Assembly: GCA_005881495.1 (NCBI GenBank)
Contig: VBHI01000006.1
Span: forward strand, 1-24,310
Length of the DNA stretch: 24,310 nucleotides
Origin: Chloroflexota bacterium
Lineage (GTDB): Bacteria > Chloroflexota > Ktedonobacteria > Ktedonobacterales > Ktedonobacteraceae
Reading direction: 5' to 3'
Made by a program: the position numbers and the translations under genes. Each line of letters begins with the position of its first letter. Positions within the stretch are counted from its first letter, which is position 1. The notes below the pieces were generated by a model. The model was not told the origin of the DNA. It did no database searches and worked only from the letters and a program-made list of their open reading frames with translations. Shown piece after piece: positions 1 to 7,208 of this stretch.

Positions 1-315
1 CATTTCCTGATGTGGCTCCTCCTGCAATTCTATCTGCGATCAGATAGCAATCAACGGGTATAGACATGCAGCAGCCGTCTCCTGGTAGACTGATCGCCTA
101 TTCTACTAAAACTTCCCGCTACTAGTGACAGTAACTTCAAACCTTATGGTACCCTCAAATGGGTAGAACCCGGGACCCTGGGGGAAGTGACGACCTTTTC
201 AGAAGACGGCAGCAAAAGCTTTTGTACGTCCTTGCAGTACGTACCCTCAAGGGGTCGACTGCGGGCTTCGTAAAGATGCGTGCCATTGCAAGCAAGCATC
301 TTCAGAAACCACAGG
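1..315. other. Intergenic stretch downstream of the tRNA genes
   Basis: I see no convincing gene here. An open frame on the plus strand that begins at 159 runs on through the two antisense tRNA genes and has no family likeness before them, so it is not a protein gene. The stretch would be the 3' trailer of the minus-strand tRNA transcript. Short complementary segments around 231-245 (repeated GTAC words) could fold, but I find no stem followed by a T-run that would be a clear terminator. Confidence 0.5.
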
Positions 316-387
316 AGCCCGTGATGGGAATTGAACCCATGACCCCAGTCTTACCAAGACTGTGCGCTACCGCTGCGCCACACGGGC
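316..387 (-). tRNA. tRNA-Thr (anticodon GGT)
   Basis: Read on the minus strand, a 7-bp acceptor stem pairs GCCCGTG with CACGGGC. The anticodon stem CAGTC/GACTG encloses a 7-nt loop whose central triplet is GGT, which reads the threonine codon ACC. The T-arm carries the usual GGTTCAATTCC core. The discriminator base is T and is followed by CCT, so the terminal CCA is not encoded and must be added after transcription. It lies 12 bases downstream of tRNA-Tyr on the same strand, so the two are very probably cotranscribed and processed. Confidence 0.95.
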
Positions 388-399
388 AGGTTTTTTGGG

Positions 400-481
400 T
401 GGGCAGTGAGGGATTCGAACCCCCGAAGTCGAAGACAGCTGATTTACAGTCAGCCCCAGTTGACCGCTTTGGTAACTGCCC
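400..481 (-). tRNA. tRNA-Tyr (anticodon GTA)
   Basis: On the minus strand the acceptor stem GGGCAGT pairs with ACTGCCC. The anticodon stem GCTGA/TCAGC encloses the loop CTGTAAA, giving anticodon GTA for tyrosine. About 82 bases long with an extended variable arm, it is a class II tRNA as expected for bacterial tRNA-Tyr. The T-arm contains GGTTCGAATCC. The discriminator is A, followed by CCC rather than CCA, so CCA is not fully encoded. It is the first gene of a Tyr-Thr tRNA pair. Confidence 0.95.
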
Positions 482-692
482 GGAATGCGGAGCTTTCGCC
501 GGGTGTAGTATAGTATAGCTGCGTCAGGATTGCCCATGCTATGAAATTAAGCTGGAGCAGTAGAGACGAAGAAGACCGACGAAGAGACTCAAAAACCTGC
601 TACATTCGTCACAAAAGCACGCTTCCGCACTATCTGAGTGATCGACGTGCCTCTTTGATCCTTGACAATAGCGTAATTATGCGCTATCCCTG
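482..692 (-). other. Leader between tRNA promoter and tRNA-Tyr
   Basis: About 210 bases separate the start of tRNA-Tyr from the consensus minus-strand promoter at 700-728. I recognise no further tRNA in it. It contains a TATACT-like sequence around 507-517 on the minus strand that might be a second, closer promoter, but I could not pair it with a good -35 box. It also holds an inverted repeat (ATAGCG/CGCTAT, 668-687). Confidence 0.4.
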
Positions 693-699
693 AGTGCCT

Positions 700-728
700 A
701 TTATAGCCGACGCTTTGTGCCATGTCAA
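700..728 (-). promoter_or_regulatory. Consensus sigma-70 promoter for the tRNA pair
   Basis: On the minus strand a perfect TTGACA (plus positions 723-728) is followed after exactly 17 bases by a perfect TATAAT (700-705). Transcription would start near 693 and run toward tRNA-Tyr and tRNA-Thr. A full consensus fits a stable-RNA promoter. The link to the tRNAs is inferred from direction and the lack of any other minus-strand gene between. Confidence 0.75.
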
Positions 729-821
729 GCATTTATGACCGGCAGACAAAGGAAATATCTGGCGCAACTATCACAATCTGGTAACTATTTACTAGCACAG
801 CTATAAATGGCGCTAAAACCA

Positions 822-850
822 TTGCGTCTTTCGAAAATTGCTGGTATAAT
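822..850 (+). promoter_or_regulatory. Extended -10 promoter for the toxin-antitoxin-like pair
   Basis: TTGCGT at 822-827 and TATAAT at 845-850 are 17 bases apart. The -10 box is preceded by TGG, matching the extended -10 TGn motif. Transcription would start near 857, leaving a leader of about 128 bases before the small gene at 985. Another TTGACA sits at 662-667, but its -10 box (TATCCC) is poor. Confidence 0.65.
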
Positions 851-984
851 CACCAACGTTAGAGATGAAACCTATACCTCGTCGCTTGTACCTTGCGATA
901 TTACATTGTGATATTCTGTTACATCACAGTCTTCCCACGGATTTCGTACGACGTTTGAACATTGGAAATAAAGAGGTGTTCTTT

Positions 985-1212
985 ATGGCGACAAATTATG
1001 ACTTCGGTCGTTCTTCCTTACTTGCAGAACAGTACCAGCGTGAAATGGAAATCATAGCTGTTGCCCTTCAGGAAGAGAGTCAAGATGAACGTGAAGAGCG
1101 CTTAAGTCTAGTTGTCCGCTCCTGGCCACTTACCAGCGCCTGTTTCCATGCTCAGCTTGAAGCCAGCGAAATGCTTTCCTACGCGCCGGCAATCTCTTAT
1201 GCCCATCCATAG
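985..1212 (+). CDS. Small acidic/helical protein, candidate antitoxin
   Basis: Encodes about 75 residues starting at an ATG preceded by AGAGGTG. The open frame extends upstream to 865, but that part has no ribosome binding site and looks non-coding. Residues 10-45 are rich in Glu, Gln and Arg and should be helical. The tail is Ala/Tyr/Pro-rich. I do not recognise a family. It ends 31 bases before a MazF/PemK-like gene on the same strand behind a shared promoter. That order and size are typical of an antitoxin preceding its toxin, so antitoxin is the best guess. No ribbon-helix-helix, AbrB or HTH signature is obvious, so the call rests on context. Confidence 0.55.
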   Translation: MATNYDFGRSSLLAEQYQREMEIIAVALQEESQDEREERLSLVVRSWPLTSACFHAQLEASEMLSYAPAISYAHP

Positions 1213-1243
1213 TGTCCTGTAGTAGAAGATATGTAGTTAAGCG

Positions 1244-1675
1244 ATGCCTCATCCACCAGAACTTACACCGGATGCCCTGACGTATCAGACACCTGTACAG
1301 TTCGGTATGGTGTATTGGGTCAATTTCGGTTATCCGTCGCTGCCTCCAGGTATTGAAGAGAAGCGTATCCTTGACTGGCATCCTGCGCTTGTCGTCTCGG
1401 GCGACCCGTTTTGTCGTCACGCGGGCGCTGTAAATGTTGTTGCACTGACCTCCTACCGGGGTAAGCTGCGCCCGTATCACCACATCCTCTTGAAACGTGA
1501 TTATCCACTGCTGGATACCGACAGCCTGGTTAAAACTGAGTTGATGTATCCTGTATTGCGCTCTCTCCTGGCCGACCAGTACGCTATTTGCAAGCTCAAT
1601 GAGGCCGATCTGCGCTCGATCATGGGTAAAGTTGCTAACAGCCTGGCGATTACGCTGTATTACGCTTTGCATTGA
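1244..1675 (+). CDS. MazF/PemK-like endoribonuclease toxin
   Basis: The 143-residue protein fits the PemK/MazF fold. A first strand VYWVNF (residues 23-28) is followed by a core strand PALVVS (47-52), then VVALTS (65-70), and a C-terminal part with SLVKTEL and a final helix around 119-135 (LNEADLRSIMGKVANSL). Family members cut mRNA or tRNA at short sequences and are neutralised by an antitoxin encoded just upstream. The usual Arg before PALVxS is His here (residue 46), while the conserved Thr-Ser of the LTS strand is kept. An N-terminal extension of about 20 residues precedes the first strand, and ATG at 1307 is an alternative start. The ribosome binding site is weak, which suggests coupling to the upstream gene. 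Activity is not proven. Confidence 0.75.
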   Translation: MPHPPELTPDALTYQTPVQFGMVYWVNFGYPSLPPGIEEKRILDWHPALVVSGDPFCRHAGAVNVVALTSYRGKLRPYHHILLKRDYPLLDTDSLVKTELMYPVLRSLLADQYAICKLNEADLRSIMGKVANSLAITLYYALH

Positions 1676-1699
1676 TGGGAGGGTGGTTTATGGGCATGA

Positions 1700-1756
1700 G
1701 GGGGGCAGGGTGACCGCAAGACCGCCAGGGGGGCAGGGTGACCGCAAGGGTCACCC
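1700..1756. repeat. Tandem 21-bp GC-rich repeat with hairpin
   Basis: A 21-base unit, six G followed by CAGGGTGACCGCAAG, occurs at 1700-1720 and again at 1728-1748, a period of 28 bases. The second copy continues into GGTCACCC, so GGGTGACC (1736-1743) and GGTCACCC (1749-1756) form an 8-bp stem with the loop GCAAG. This resembles the REP-type palindromes scattered between genes in large soil-bacterial genomes. It may also work as a weak terminator between the toxin gene and selA. Confidence 0.75.
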
Positions 1757-1822
1757 CTACTATATACGGTTGCCTAGCGTTGAGGCGATCGGTTTTGGGT
1801 GGTCGCATGCTGGAGCTTTTTT

Positions 1823-3208
1823 ATGGGCATTGATCAGAACCAATTGCGTCTCTTGCCATCGATTGATGAGCTTCTGCAATCGCCTAGCGGATTGAGGCTG
1901 ATTGCGCAATATTCTCGCAGCATGACATTACGTACCTTACGCGCCACTATTGCGCAAGCGCGATTTGATATTCTCAACGGCTCACTGTGTCCTCCCCCTG
2001 AACAACTACTGGCTGCAGCAGAACACGCCCTCCAGCAGGAACAGCAGCCACACCTGCGGCCGGTCATCAATGCCACAGGTGTGATTATCAATACCAACCT
2101 GGGACGCTCTCCTCTGTCCCAGGAGGCTTTACGGGCAGTACAGCAGGTGGCAGGGGGTTACTCCAACCTGGAATATGACCTAGAGGAAGGCAAGCGTGGT
2201 TCGCGCCATACACATGTACTCGCGCTGCTACGAGAATTGACAGGAGCGGAGGCTGCCCTTGTCACCAACAACAATGCCGCGGCGGTACTGCTGGCACTGA
2301 GTTCGCTGGCAATGGGACGCGAGGTGATTATCTCGCGCGGGCAGCTGGTGGAGATCGGTGGTGGATTTCGCATTCCCGATGTGATGCGCCAGAGTGGCTG
2401 CCTGCTGGTTGAAGCCGGCACGACTAATCGCACTCGCATCAGCGATTACGAGGCGGCGCTCAGTGAACGCACGGCAGTCCTTTTAGCCGTGCATCCCAGC
2501 AATTTCGTGATCAGCGGCTTTACCGAATCCACTCCTATCGCTGCATTGGCTGAGCTTGCCCAGCGGCATAACCTGCTCGTGATGGATGATCTCGGCAGCG
2601 GCTGCCTGCTTGACAGCGCAGAATACGGGCTGGCCCACGAGCCGATGCCACAGGAGAGCCTGGCTGCGGGAGCCGATGTCGTCTGCTTTTCCGGCGATAA
2701 GTTACTGGGCGGGCCACAAGCGGGTATCCTGGTGGGGAAGGCTGAGATACTGGCGCGAATCGCCAAGCACCCTCTGATGCGTGCTGTGCGAATTGATAAG
2801 ATGACTCTTGCAGCCCTGGAAGCCACGCTGAGGCACTATCAACGCAAGGAGGCATCGCAGCATATCCCGATCTGGCGTATGATAGCGGCGCGGCCTGAGA
2901 GCCTTGCTTCCCGGGCTACGCGATGGGCTACGAAGCTGCGAGCACAGGGTATTGCTGCACGTACGCAACGTGGAGAGTCGACCGTCGGAGGTGGTTCCCT
3001 CCCAGGGGAAATGCTGCCCACGATGTTGTTAGCAATCGATGCTGACCAGGTTGCTCTGCCGCTGGATGAACTGGCAAAACGTTTGCGCTTGAGAAGTATC
3101 CCGATTGTTACGCGCATTCTGCGCGATACGCTGCTGCTTGATCCACGTACTGTTTTGGAGGAGGAGGACAAGGAGGTGGTGGTGGGGTTAAGCGAGGAAA
3201 TACAGTAA
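1823..3208 (+). CDS. selA: L-seryl-tRNA(Sec) selenium transferase (selenocysteine synthase)
   Basis: Converts seryl-tRNA(Sec) to selenocysteinyl-tRNA(Sec) with selenophosphate, in the cytoplasm, as a PLP enzyme. From ATG 1823 it has 461 residues, matching the family length of about 460. Landmarks: RPVINATGVIINTNLGRSPL (79-98), the N-terminal signature of SelA; TNNNAAAVLLAL (148-159); VMDDLGSG (253-260); and FSGDKLLGGPQAG (289-301), in which Lys293 is the PLP-binding lysine. An in-frame ATG at 1799 is less likely because homology begins after 1823. selB, selD and the tRNA-Sec gene are not in this window. The gene ends at a terminator shared with rsgA. Confidence 0.93.
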   Translation: MGIDQNQLRLLPSIDELLQSPSGLRLIAQYSRSMTLRTLRATIAQARFDILNGSLCPPPEQLLAAAEHALQQEQQPHLRPVINATGVIINTNLGRSPLSQEALRAVQQVAGGYSNLEYDLEEGKRGSRHTHVLALLRELTGAEAALVTNNNAAAVLLALSSLAMGREVIISRGQLVEIGGGFRIPDVMRQSGCLLVEAGTTNRTRISDYEAALSERTAVLLAVHPSNFVISGFTESTPIAALAELAQRHNLLVMDDLGSGCLLDSAEYGLAHEPMPQESLAAGADVVCFSGDKLLGGPQAGILVGKAEILARIAKHPLMRAVRIDKMTLAALEATLRHYQRKEASQHIPIWRMIAARPESLASRATRWATKLRAQGIAARTQRGESTVGGGSLPGEMLPTMLLAIDADQVALPLDELAKRLRLRSIPIVTRILRDTLLLDPRTVLEEEDKEVVVGLSEEIQ

Positions 3209-3210
3209 GC

Positions 3211-3246
3211 AAAGCCCCCGGCACCTTACGGCTATCAGGGGCTTTT
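3211..3246. terminator. Bidirectional terminator between selA and rsgA
   Basis: AAAGCCCC (3211-3218) pairs with GGGGCTTT (3238-3245), followed by T on the plus strand. On the minus strand the same stem ends in a short T-rich tail. It lies just after the selA stop and just past the rsgA stop, so it serves both convergent genes. Confidence 0.75.
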
Positions 3247-3259
3247 ACTTGATTTGCTA

Positions 3260-4297
3260 CTATCGTTCCTCACCGGTAACGATGCGTACGTAACTCGTAT
3301 AGCGACGGCCGTTAATAACGCCGTCATTAACGGCCTGGAGAATGGCACAGCCATCTTCATCGAGATGCATACAATCTGAGTAGAGGCATTCGCCGAGGTA
3401 TGGGCGGAACTCGACAAAGCAGGCGGCGAGATCCTCGGGAGGGATATTCCACGCGGCCAGGGCACGAATACCTGCCGAGTCGGCCAGCCAGCCTCCACCC
3501 GATAACGGATACAGCTGCGAACCTGTTGTTGTATGCTTTCCTTTGCCCGTGGCATCGCTGACGAGGCCTGTGCGAATCGCCATGCCTGATTCGATGGTAT
3601 TGACCAGCGAGGACTTTCCCACGCCCGAGGGACCGGTAAAGAGTGACGTATGATCTTTGAGCAAAGCACGTAACAGGTCAATACCCTCTCCAGTGTGGGT
3701 GCTTGTCCATATGACTGTGTAGCCGAGCCGATTATACAGTGCCGCCTCTTCTTCTATCCTCGGTTCGTGTGGCAGGTCAACTTTATTGAGACAGATGATA
3801 GGATGAATCTCTGCCGACTCACAGATGGTCAGGTAGCGATCAAGCATGCCGAAATGCGGTACAGGCTGTGTGGTAGCAAAAACCAGAATAACCTGGTTAA
3901 GATTGGCAAGCATGGTTTGCTGGATCACTTTTTTCGATGTTGAGCCTGTATCCCTGCGCGTTAGCGCAGTTTGACGCGGTAAAATCTCCTCGATCATGCC
4001 CGTTGTTGGGTCGAGGCGGCGCAGTTTGACGTAATCACCCACGGATAGCCGTGAGGGAAGAGGCGTTTCGGTGGTGTCGCGGCGCTCCATGCGTTCAGTA
4101 CGGGATGTAGTAAGCAGCACCTTGTCGTCACGTGGACGAACTTTCCCTACTGATTTTGCAGATTGAGCCTGTGCAAAGGCTTTTTTGAGTTTGCCGCGCA
4201 AGGTACAGCGCAGAACGCCCTCGCTGGTATGGACGTCATAAATGCCATGTGCGCCGTTGAGAATCACGCCGGTAAGAATATCCGGATCGTTAATCAA
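3260..4297 (-). CDS. rsgA: Ribosome small-subunit-dependent GTPase A
   Basis: A circularly permuted GTPase that acts late in 30S subunit maturation. An N-terminal OB-like region precedes the GTPase motifs in the permuted order G4-G1-G3: NKVD, then the P-loop GPSGVGKSSL, then DSAGI. A C-terminal zinc knuckle follows with Cys and His in CLYSDCMHLDEDGC. I chose a TTG start at 4295-4297 because TGGAGGG lies 6 bases upstream and the OB fold (DILTGVILNGAHGIYDV) begins just after it. An upstream ATG at 4327 and the frame out to 4456 lack such a site and homology. This gives 345 residues. It is monocistronic, convergent with selA, with a promoter at 4427-4456. Confidence 0.93.
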   Translation of the reverse strand: MINDPDILTGVILNGAHGIYDVHTSEGVLRCTLRGKLKKAFAQAQSAKSVGKVRPRDDKVLLTTSRTERMERRDTTETPLPSRLSVGDYVKLRRLDPTTGMIEEILPRQTALTRRDTGSTSKKVIQQTMLANLNQVILVFATTQPVPHFGMLDRYLTICESAEIHPIICLNKVDLPHEPRIEEEAALYNRLGYTVIWTSTHTGEGIDLLRALLKDHTSLFTGPSGVGKSSLVNTIESGMAIRTGLVSDATGKGKHTTTGSQLYPLSGGGWLADSAGIRALAAWNIPPEDLAACFVEFRPYLGECLYSDCMHLDEDGCAILQAVNDGVINGRRYTSYVRIVTGEER

Positions 4298-4788
4298 TGC
4301 TTTCCCTCCAGGAGAATAAAAAAACATGGTTTCACTACATTCGATGTGTCTGTGTCTACCATGTGCGGAGGGAAGAATGGAGTCATGTCCTGCCAGGAAG
4401 TGGATGCCAGGAGGTTCTTTTTTACAATTATACCAGGCTCCTGGCCAGGCAGTCACCGCTCATTACCCCTCTCGTCAGCTGGGTAGACAAGGTGCATGCA
4501 AGCACAATTTGGGTATAGATGTGCTTTCTCATATATTGCACCTCCTCTTGAACTAACTGGCTAAGCCAGAACTTATGCAAACAATTTTCTCAACAATTAT
4601 AGAGTACAAGAAGATGGACTGGTTTGTCAATATCTTGAATCTAAAGATTCTCTAGCCTTGAAGGGGAAACATTTAACTAACGCAATGTGCAGGTTTTTCC
4701 GGAGCCTCATCGCTACGCTCTTCGCAATAATTTTTTTTGTGAAGTTGCGGGCTGCCTGCGGCGAATAAGTCGCACATTGGGTTAACTA
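4298..4788. other. Intergenic region between rsgA and the insertion sequence
   Basis: No protein gene is supported here. The short open frames (for example 4297-4518 on the plus strand) have no family likeness. The stretch holds the rsgA leader and promoter (4427-4456), a small ACTGGC/GCCAG inverted repeat near 4556-4570, and a 25-bp imperfect inverted repeat next to the insertion sequence (listed separately). Confidence 0.5.
4427..4456 (-). promoter_or_regulatory. Likely rsgA promoter
   Basis: On the minus strand GTGACT (plus 4451-4456) and a perfect TATAAT (4427-4432) are separated by 18 bases. Transcription would begin around 4420, giving a leader of about 120 bases before the TTG start of rsgA. 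Confidence 0.6.
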
Positions 4789-4796
4789 AATGCTTC
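4666..4796. repeat. Imperfect 25-bp inverted repeat at the IS left edge
   Basis: The left arm 4666-4690 and the right arm 4772-4796 match at 21 of 25 positions in inverted orientation, enclosing about 80 bases. The right arm overlaps the first 8 bases of the IS630 element, and the outer part of the left arm looks like another copy of the IS end facing the opposite way. This could be a small non-autonomous element (MITE) or a remnant of an earlier copy. Confidence 0.65.
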
Positions 4797-4867
4797 CAGG
4801 CAAGCCTTGCGGAATAATGATACAATGAGGAAAAGTGTGTGGAAGATTGAAGAGAAGGAAGGAACGT

Positions 4868-6075
4868 ATGACAGCCCCAATCACTTTACCGCCATTAGAA
4901 ACAGCACCCCTTGCCGAGTTGCATCGCCGTTATGAAGACACGCCCAATGTGGAGAGCCGGACGCGCTATCAGATGATTCTGCTAGCCCAGCAAGACTACA
5001 AAGTGCCACAGATTGCCCGCATCGTGTTGCGGAGCGAGGACACCGTAGCCCGTGTGCTCAAGCGTTTCTTAGCTGGAGGACTGGATGCGGTGCCTCGGCG
5101 TACGCCGCCAGGCAGGGAGCGGAGGGTCACGGCAGCCTGGGAAGCCGAGTTGCTGCGCGTGATCGAGTTGGATCCTCATGAGGTCGGCGTGAGTAGCGCG
5201 AACTGGAGCACCGAGTTGCTCGCTGAGTATTTGGGTCAGTGCACAGGGATAAAAGTCACGGAGGAGACGGTGCGCATGTACTTGCATGCCAATGGGTACG
5301 TCTGCAAACGCCCGACGTGGACCTTACGGCGCAAAGCGGCAGAACAAGCGGGTTACGTGGGAAAAGACTGAGGGTAGAGGTCGTGTTAGCAGGAGCCACA
5401 GCCCCTGAACCTCTACCCGTGCGAGACCTGGTCGAAGCTGATCTGTGGAGTCAACTTCCTGCCGATGTGTCGGGACTCCTGGTGCTGCTCCCGCGAGCTG
5501 ATCTCTACTTGCAGGATGAGGTGCAGTTTGCCTTTCACCCAACCCTTACACGGGTCTGGTGCCTCAAAGGGCGTCGTGGGCAACGTCTGGTGGAAGCGCC
5601 GGGCGATAACCGCAAGGTCTATGGCTTTGGGCTGGTGGACTGGCGCGATGGGTGGTTTGATGGCAGGATCGCCCCTGGACGAACTGCTGATGTCTTTTGT
5701 GAACAGGTGCGCGCGGCAGTGGCTCGTTCGAAGGAGCGTGGGCGTGTCGCGATCATCATTACGGACAATCTCAAGACCCATACGGCTCAGGGGTCCCTGC
5801 TCGTGCGGAACATGCTGGCCGAACTCTCCGATCAGGTGTCTCTGGTTTACACCCCTGCCTATGATCCGGATGCCAATCGCATCGAGTGGCTCTGGCGCAT
5901 CTCCCGCCGTATTGTCACGCATAATCATCACCGTAGCGACTTTGAGACGCTGCTGGCTGATGCCAGAACGCACTTTGAGACGCTCACCCTTACTCCTGAT
6001 GACCTGCTTCGTCATATCGGCAGTCCTTTTGCGCCTGATAAGCGTTCTACCCAGTCACAGGAGCTTGCCGCATGA
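4868..6075 (+). CDS. IS630-family transposase made by -1 frameshifting
   Basis: The first frame (4868-5371) begins at an ATG preceded by AGAAGGAAGG and encodes helix-turn-helix domains (QIARIVLRSEDTVARVLKRF and a winged-helix part). It then stops at TGA 5369-5371. The -1 frame continues it without loss of homology as GKRLRVEVVLAGAT and carries the catalytic DDE domain: the first Asp in YLQDEVQF, the second in IITDNLKTH, and Glu in ANRIEWLW. The slippery heptamer G GGA AAA at 5359-5365 lies 3 bases before the stop. The fused protein would be about 402 residues, a normal IS630 size. An apparent independent start at 5239 for the second frame is a shadow. All catalytic residues are present, so the copy may be active. 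Confidence 0.88.
5359..5365 (+). promoter_or_regulatory. -1 ribosomal frameshift site (G GGA AAA)
   Basis: The heptamer GGGAAAA is in the X XXY YYZ register relative to the upstream frame (codons GTG GGA AAA GAC TGA). Slipping back one base gives GGG AAA AGA CTG, which enters the frame holding the catalytic domain. The upstream frame ends 6 bases later. Programmed frameshifting is known in several IS families, including members of IS630. Confidence 0.75.
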
Positions 6076-6091
6076 TCAACTTGGAAGCATT

Positions 6092-6476
6092 TAGACTATT
6101 GGCAAAAGTGAAATTTGAGCTTACCAAGCGTCAATGTCGCTCATTCATAAGCCTATTTGAAAGGGTACTCCTAGTGTGCGATACTCCATATGATATCCTC
6201 CATTTTTCTTTTGTATTGAGGCAACCGCCGGACTTATTCCGGTAGGTGTAGAGTGCAGAGGAGCATCCTTAAACTGAACTCTACACAGCCTCGCCAGAGT
6301 AGAGCGTCCCAGGTTGGACGCGTTGGCGGCACACCTCGTCATTCAGTTCAACTCCTAGCCTGCTTCAGCAAGAAGCCGACCGAGCATCAGTGTAATCCCG
6401 AGGCGTTGGCCATCGGGAGAGAAGAAGTGACTCAGTTGCTCGAAAAGGCTGTTCGTGAGATGAAACGCAGGTTCGG
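6092..6476. other. Gene-free stretch between the IS and the xylB remnant
   Basis: Open frames on both strands here (6253-6516 plus, 6145-6342 minus) resemble no family I know and lack ribosome binding sites. The notable structure is a perfect 9-bp inverted repeat GTGTAGAGT/ACTCTACAC (6246-6286). It is downstream of xylB and may form a hairpin in the transcript, but without a T-run. Confidence 0.45.
6246..6286. repeat. Perfect 9-bp inverted repeat
   Basis: GTGTAGAGT (6246-6254) and ACTCTACAC (6278-6286) are exact inverted copies separated by 23 bases. The half-site TGTAGAG also occurs in a palindrome between the GH3 and GH5 genes at 11026-11044. Confidence 0.6.
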
Positions 6477-7208
6477 TCATGATGGGGAACTCAGAATCGG
6501 TTTCAAGGCCGGATAGAGTGCGCGATAGGTTTCATACGTTCGGGCATAGATTTGCTCGATCTCTGGACGTGGCTCGGTATGCTCGACGATACGTACCGTA
6601 GAATCACATGCCTGCTGTATTGAATGATAAGCCTCACTCGCCACTCCTGCGAGCAGAGCCGCTCCAAAAGCGGGCCCTTCATGAGCGTTCGTCGTCACCA
6701 ACTCCACTCCAAGCACATCCGTGAGGATCTGGCGCCAGAGGGGACTCTTTGCACCACCACCTGTCGCCCGCACCTGTTCCAGCTGCAATCCCTGTTCGCG
6801 AAGAATTGCGAAACAATCTTTCAAGCTAAAGGCTACTCCTTCCAGTACAGCCCGTATCAGATGGCGGCGATCATGGCTCGCCGTTAAACCAATCCAGCCG
6901 CCACGCGCCCAGGGGTCGAGGTGCGGCGTGCGCTCTCCCTGAAGATACGGCAAGAAGAACAGACCATCGCAGCCCGGAGCGATCTGTTCCGCCTCTTTTG
7001 TCAATAACTCGTAGGCATCAATGCCAGTCCAGTGTTCCAGTGCACACTCTGGCAAGCCAATGTTATCACGCACCCAGCGCAGCGAGAAGCCCGCTCCCTG
7101 AGTGACACCCATGAGATACCAGGCATGAGGAACCGCATGATTGAAGGTATGGACGCGAGGGATGGGTCCAGATATATCTACTTGGGGAGTAGAGGCATAT
7201 GCCAGCAC
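6477..7208 (-). pseudogene. xylB: Xylulokinase, C-terminal half only
   Basis: About 243 residues match the C-terminal FGGY domain of xylulokinase, the ATP-dependent enzyme that phosphorylates D-xylulose. Recognisable parts are RVHTFNHAVPHAWYLMGVT (19-37), FLPYLQGERTPHLDP (85-99), and RATGGGAKSPLWRQILTDVL (147-166), the conserved kinase motif near the ATP site. The family is about 500 residues, so the N-terminal domain with the substrate-binding and catalytic residues is missing. Homology begins at SSGVV near 7225, and a TGA lies a few codons upstream in frame. Only about 140 bases separate this from the xylA stop, too few for the missing half. The remnant is almost certainly inactive. It follows xylA in the usual xyl gene order. 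Confidence 0.85.

Larger units (their letters stand above)
4789..6091 (+). mobile_element. IS630-family insertion sequence
   Basis: A 13-base sequence CTAAATGCTTCCA (4786-4798) is exactly inverted at 6082-6094. Each copy contains a TA at the position expected for the IS630/Tc1 TA target duplication (4787-4788 and 6092-6093), leaving an element of about 1303 bp. It encodes one frameshifted DDE transposase and nothing else. The element separates rsgA from the decaying xyl locus and inserted in a gene-poor stretch. The end assignment assumes TA duplication, which is family knowledge. Confidence 0.8.

Noticed and set aside
316..481. Possible tRNA-Sec close to selA
   Set aside because: The two tRNA genes have GGT and GTA anticodons and normal lengths, so they are Thr and Tyr.
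159..518. A 119-residue open frame on the plus strand
   Set aside because: It is the antisense translation of the two tRNA genes (the familiar MGIEPMTP and GFEPPKSK strings) and is not a protein gene.
662..690. Plus-strand promoter TTGACA-17-TATCCC
   Set aside because: The -10 box is poor, and a better extended -10 promoter lies closer to the gene at 822-850.
1130..1672. A 180-residue open frame on the minus strand
   Set aside because: It lies opposite the MazF-like gene, has no family likeness and no ribosome binding site.
1700..1756. CRISPR array
   Set aside because: Only two copies exist, the spacer is 7 bases long and no cas gene is in the window.
5239..6075. A separate gene for the second half of the transposase
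   Set aside because: Its first residues are an out-of-frame reading of the first half; homology begins at the slippery site, so the half is expressed by frameshifting.
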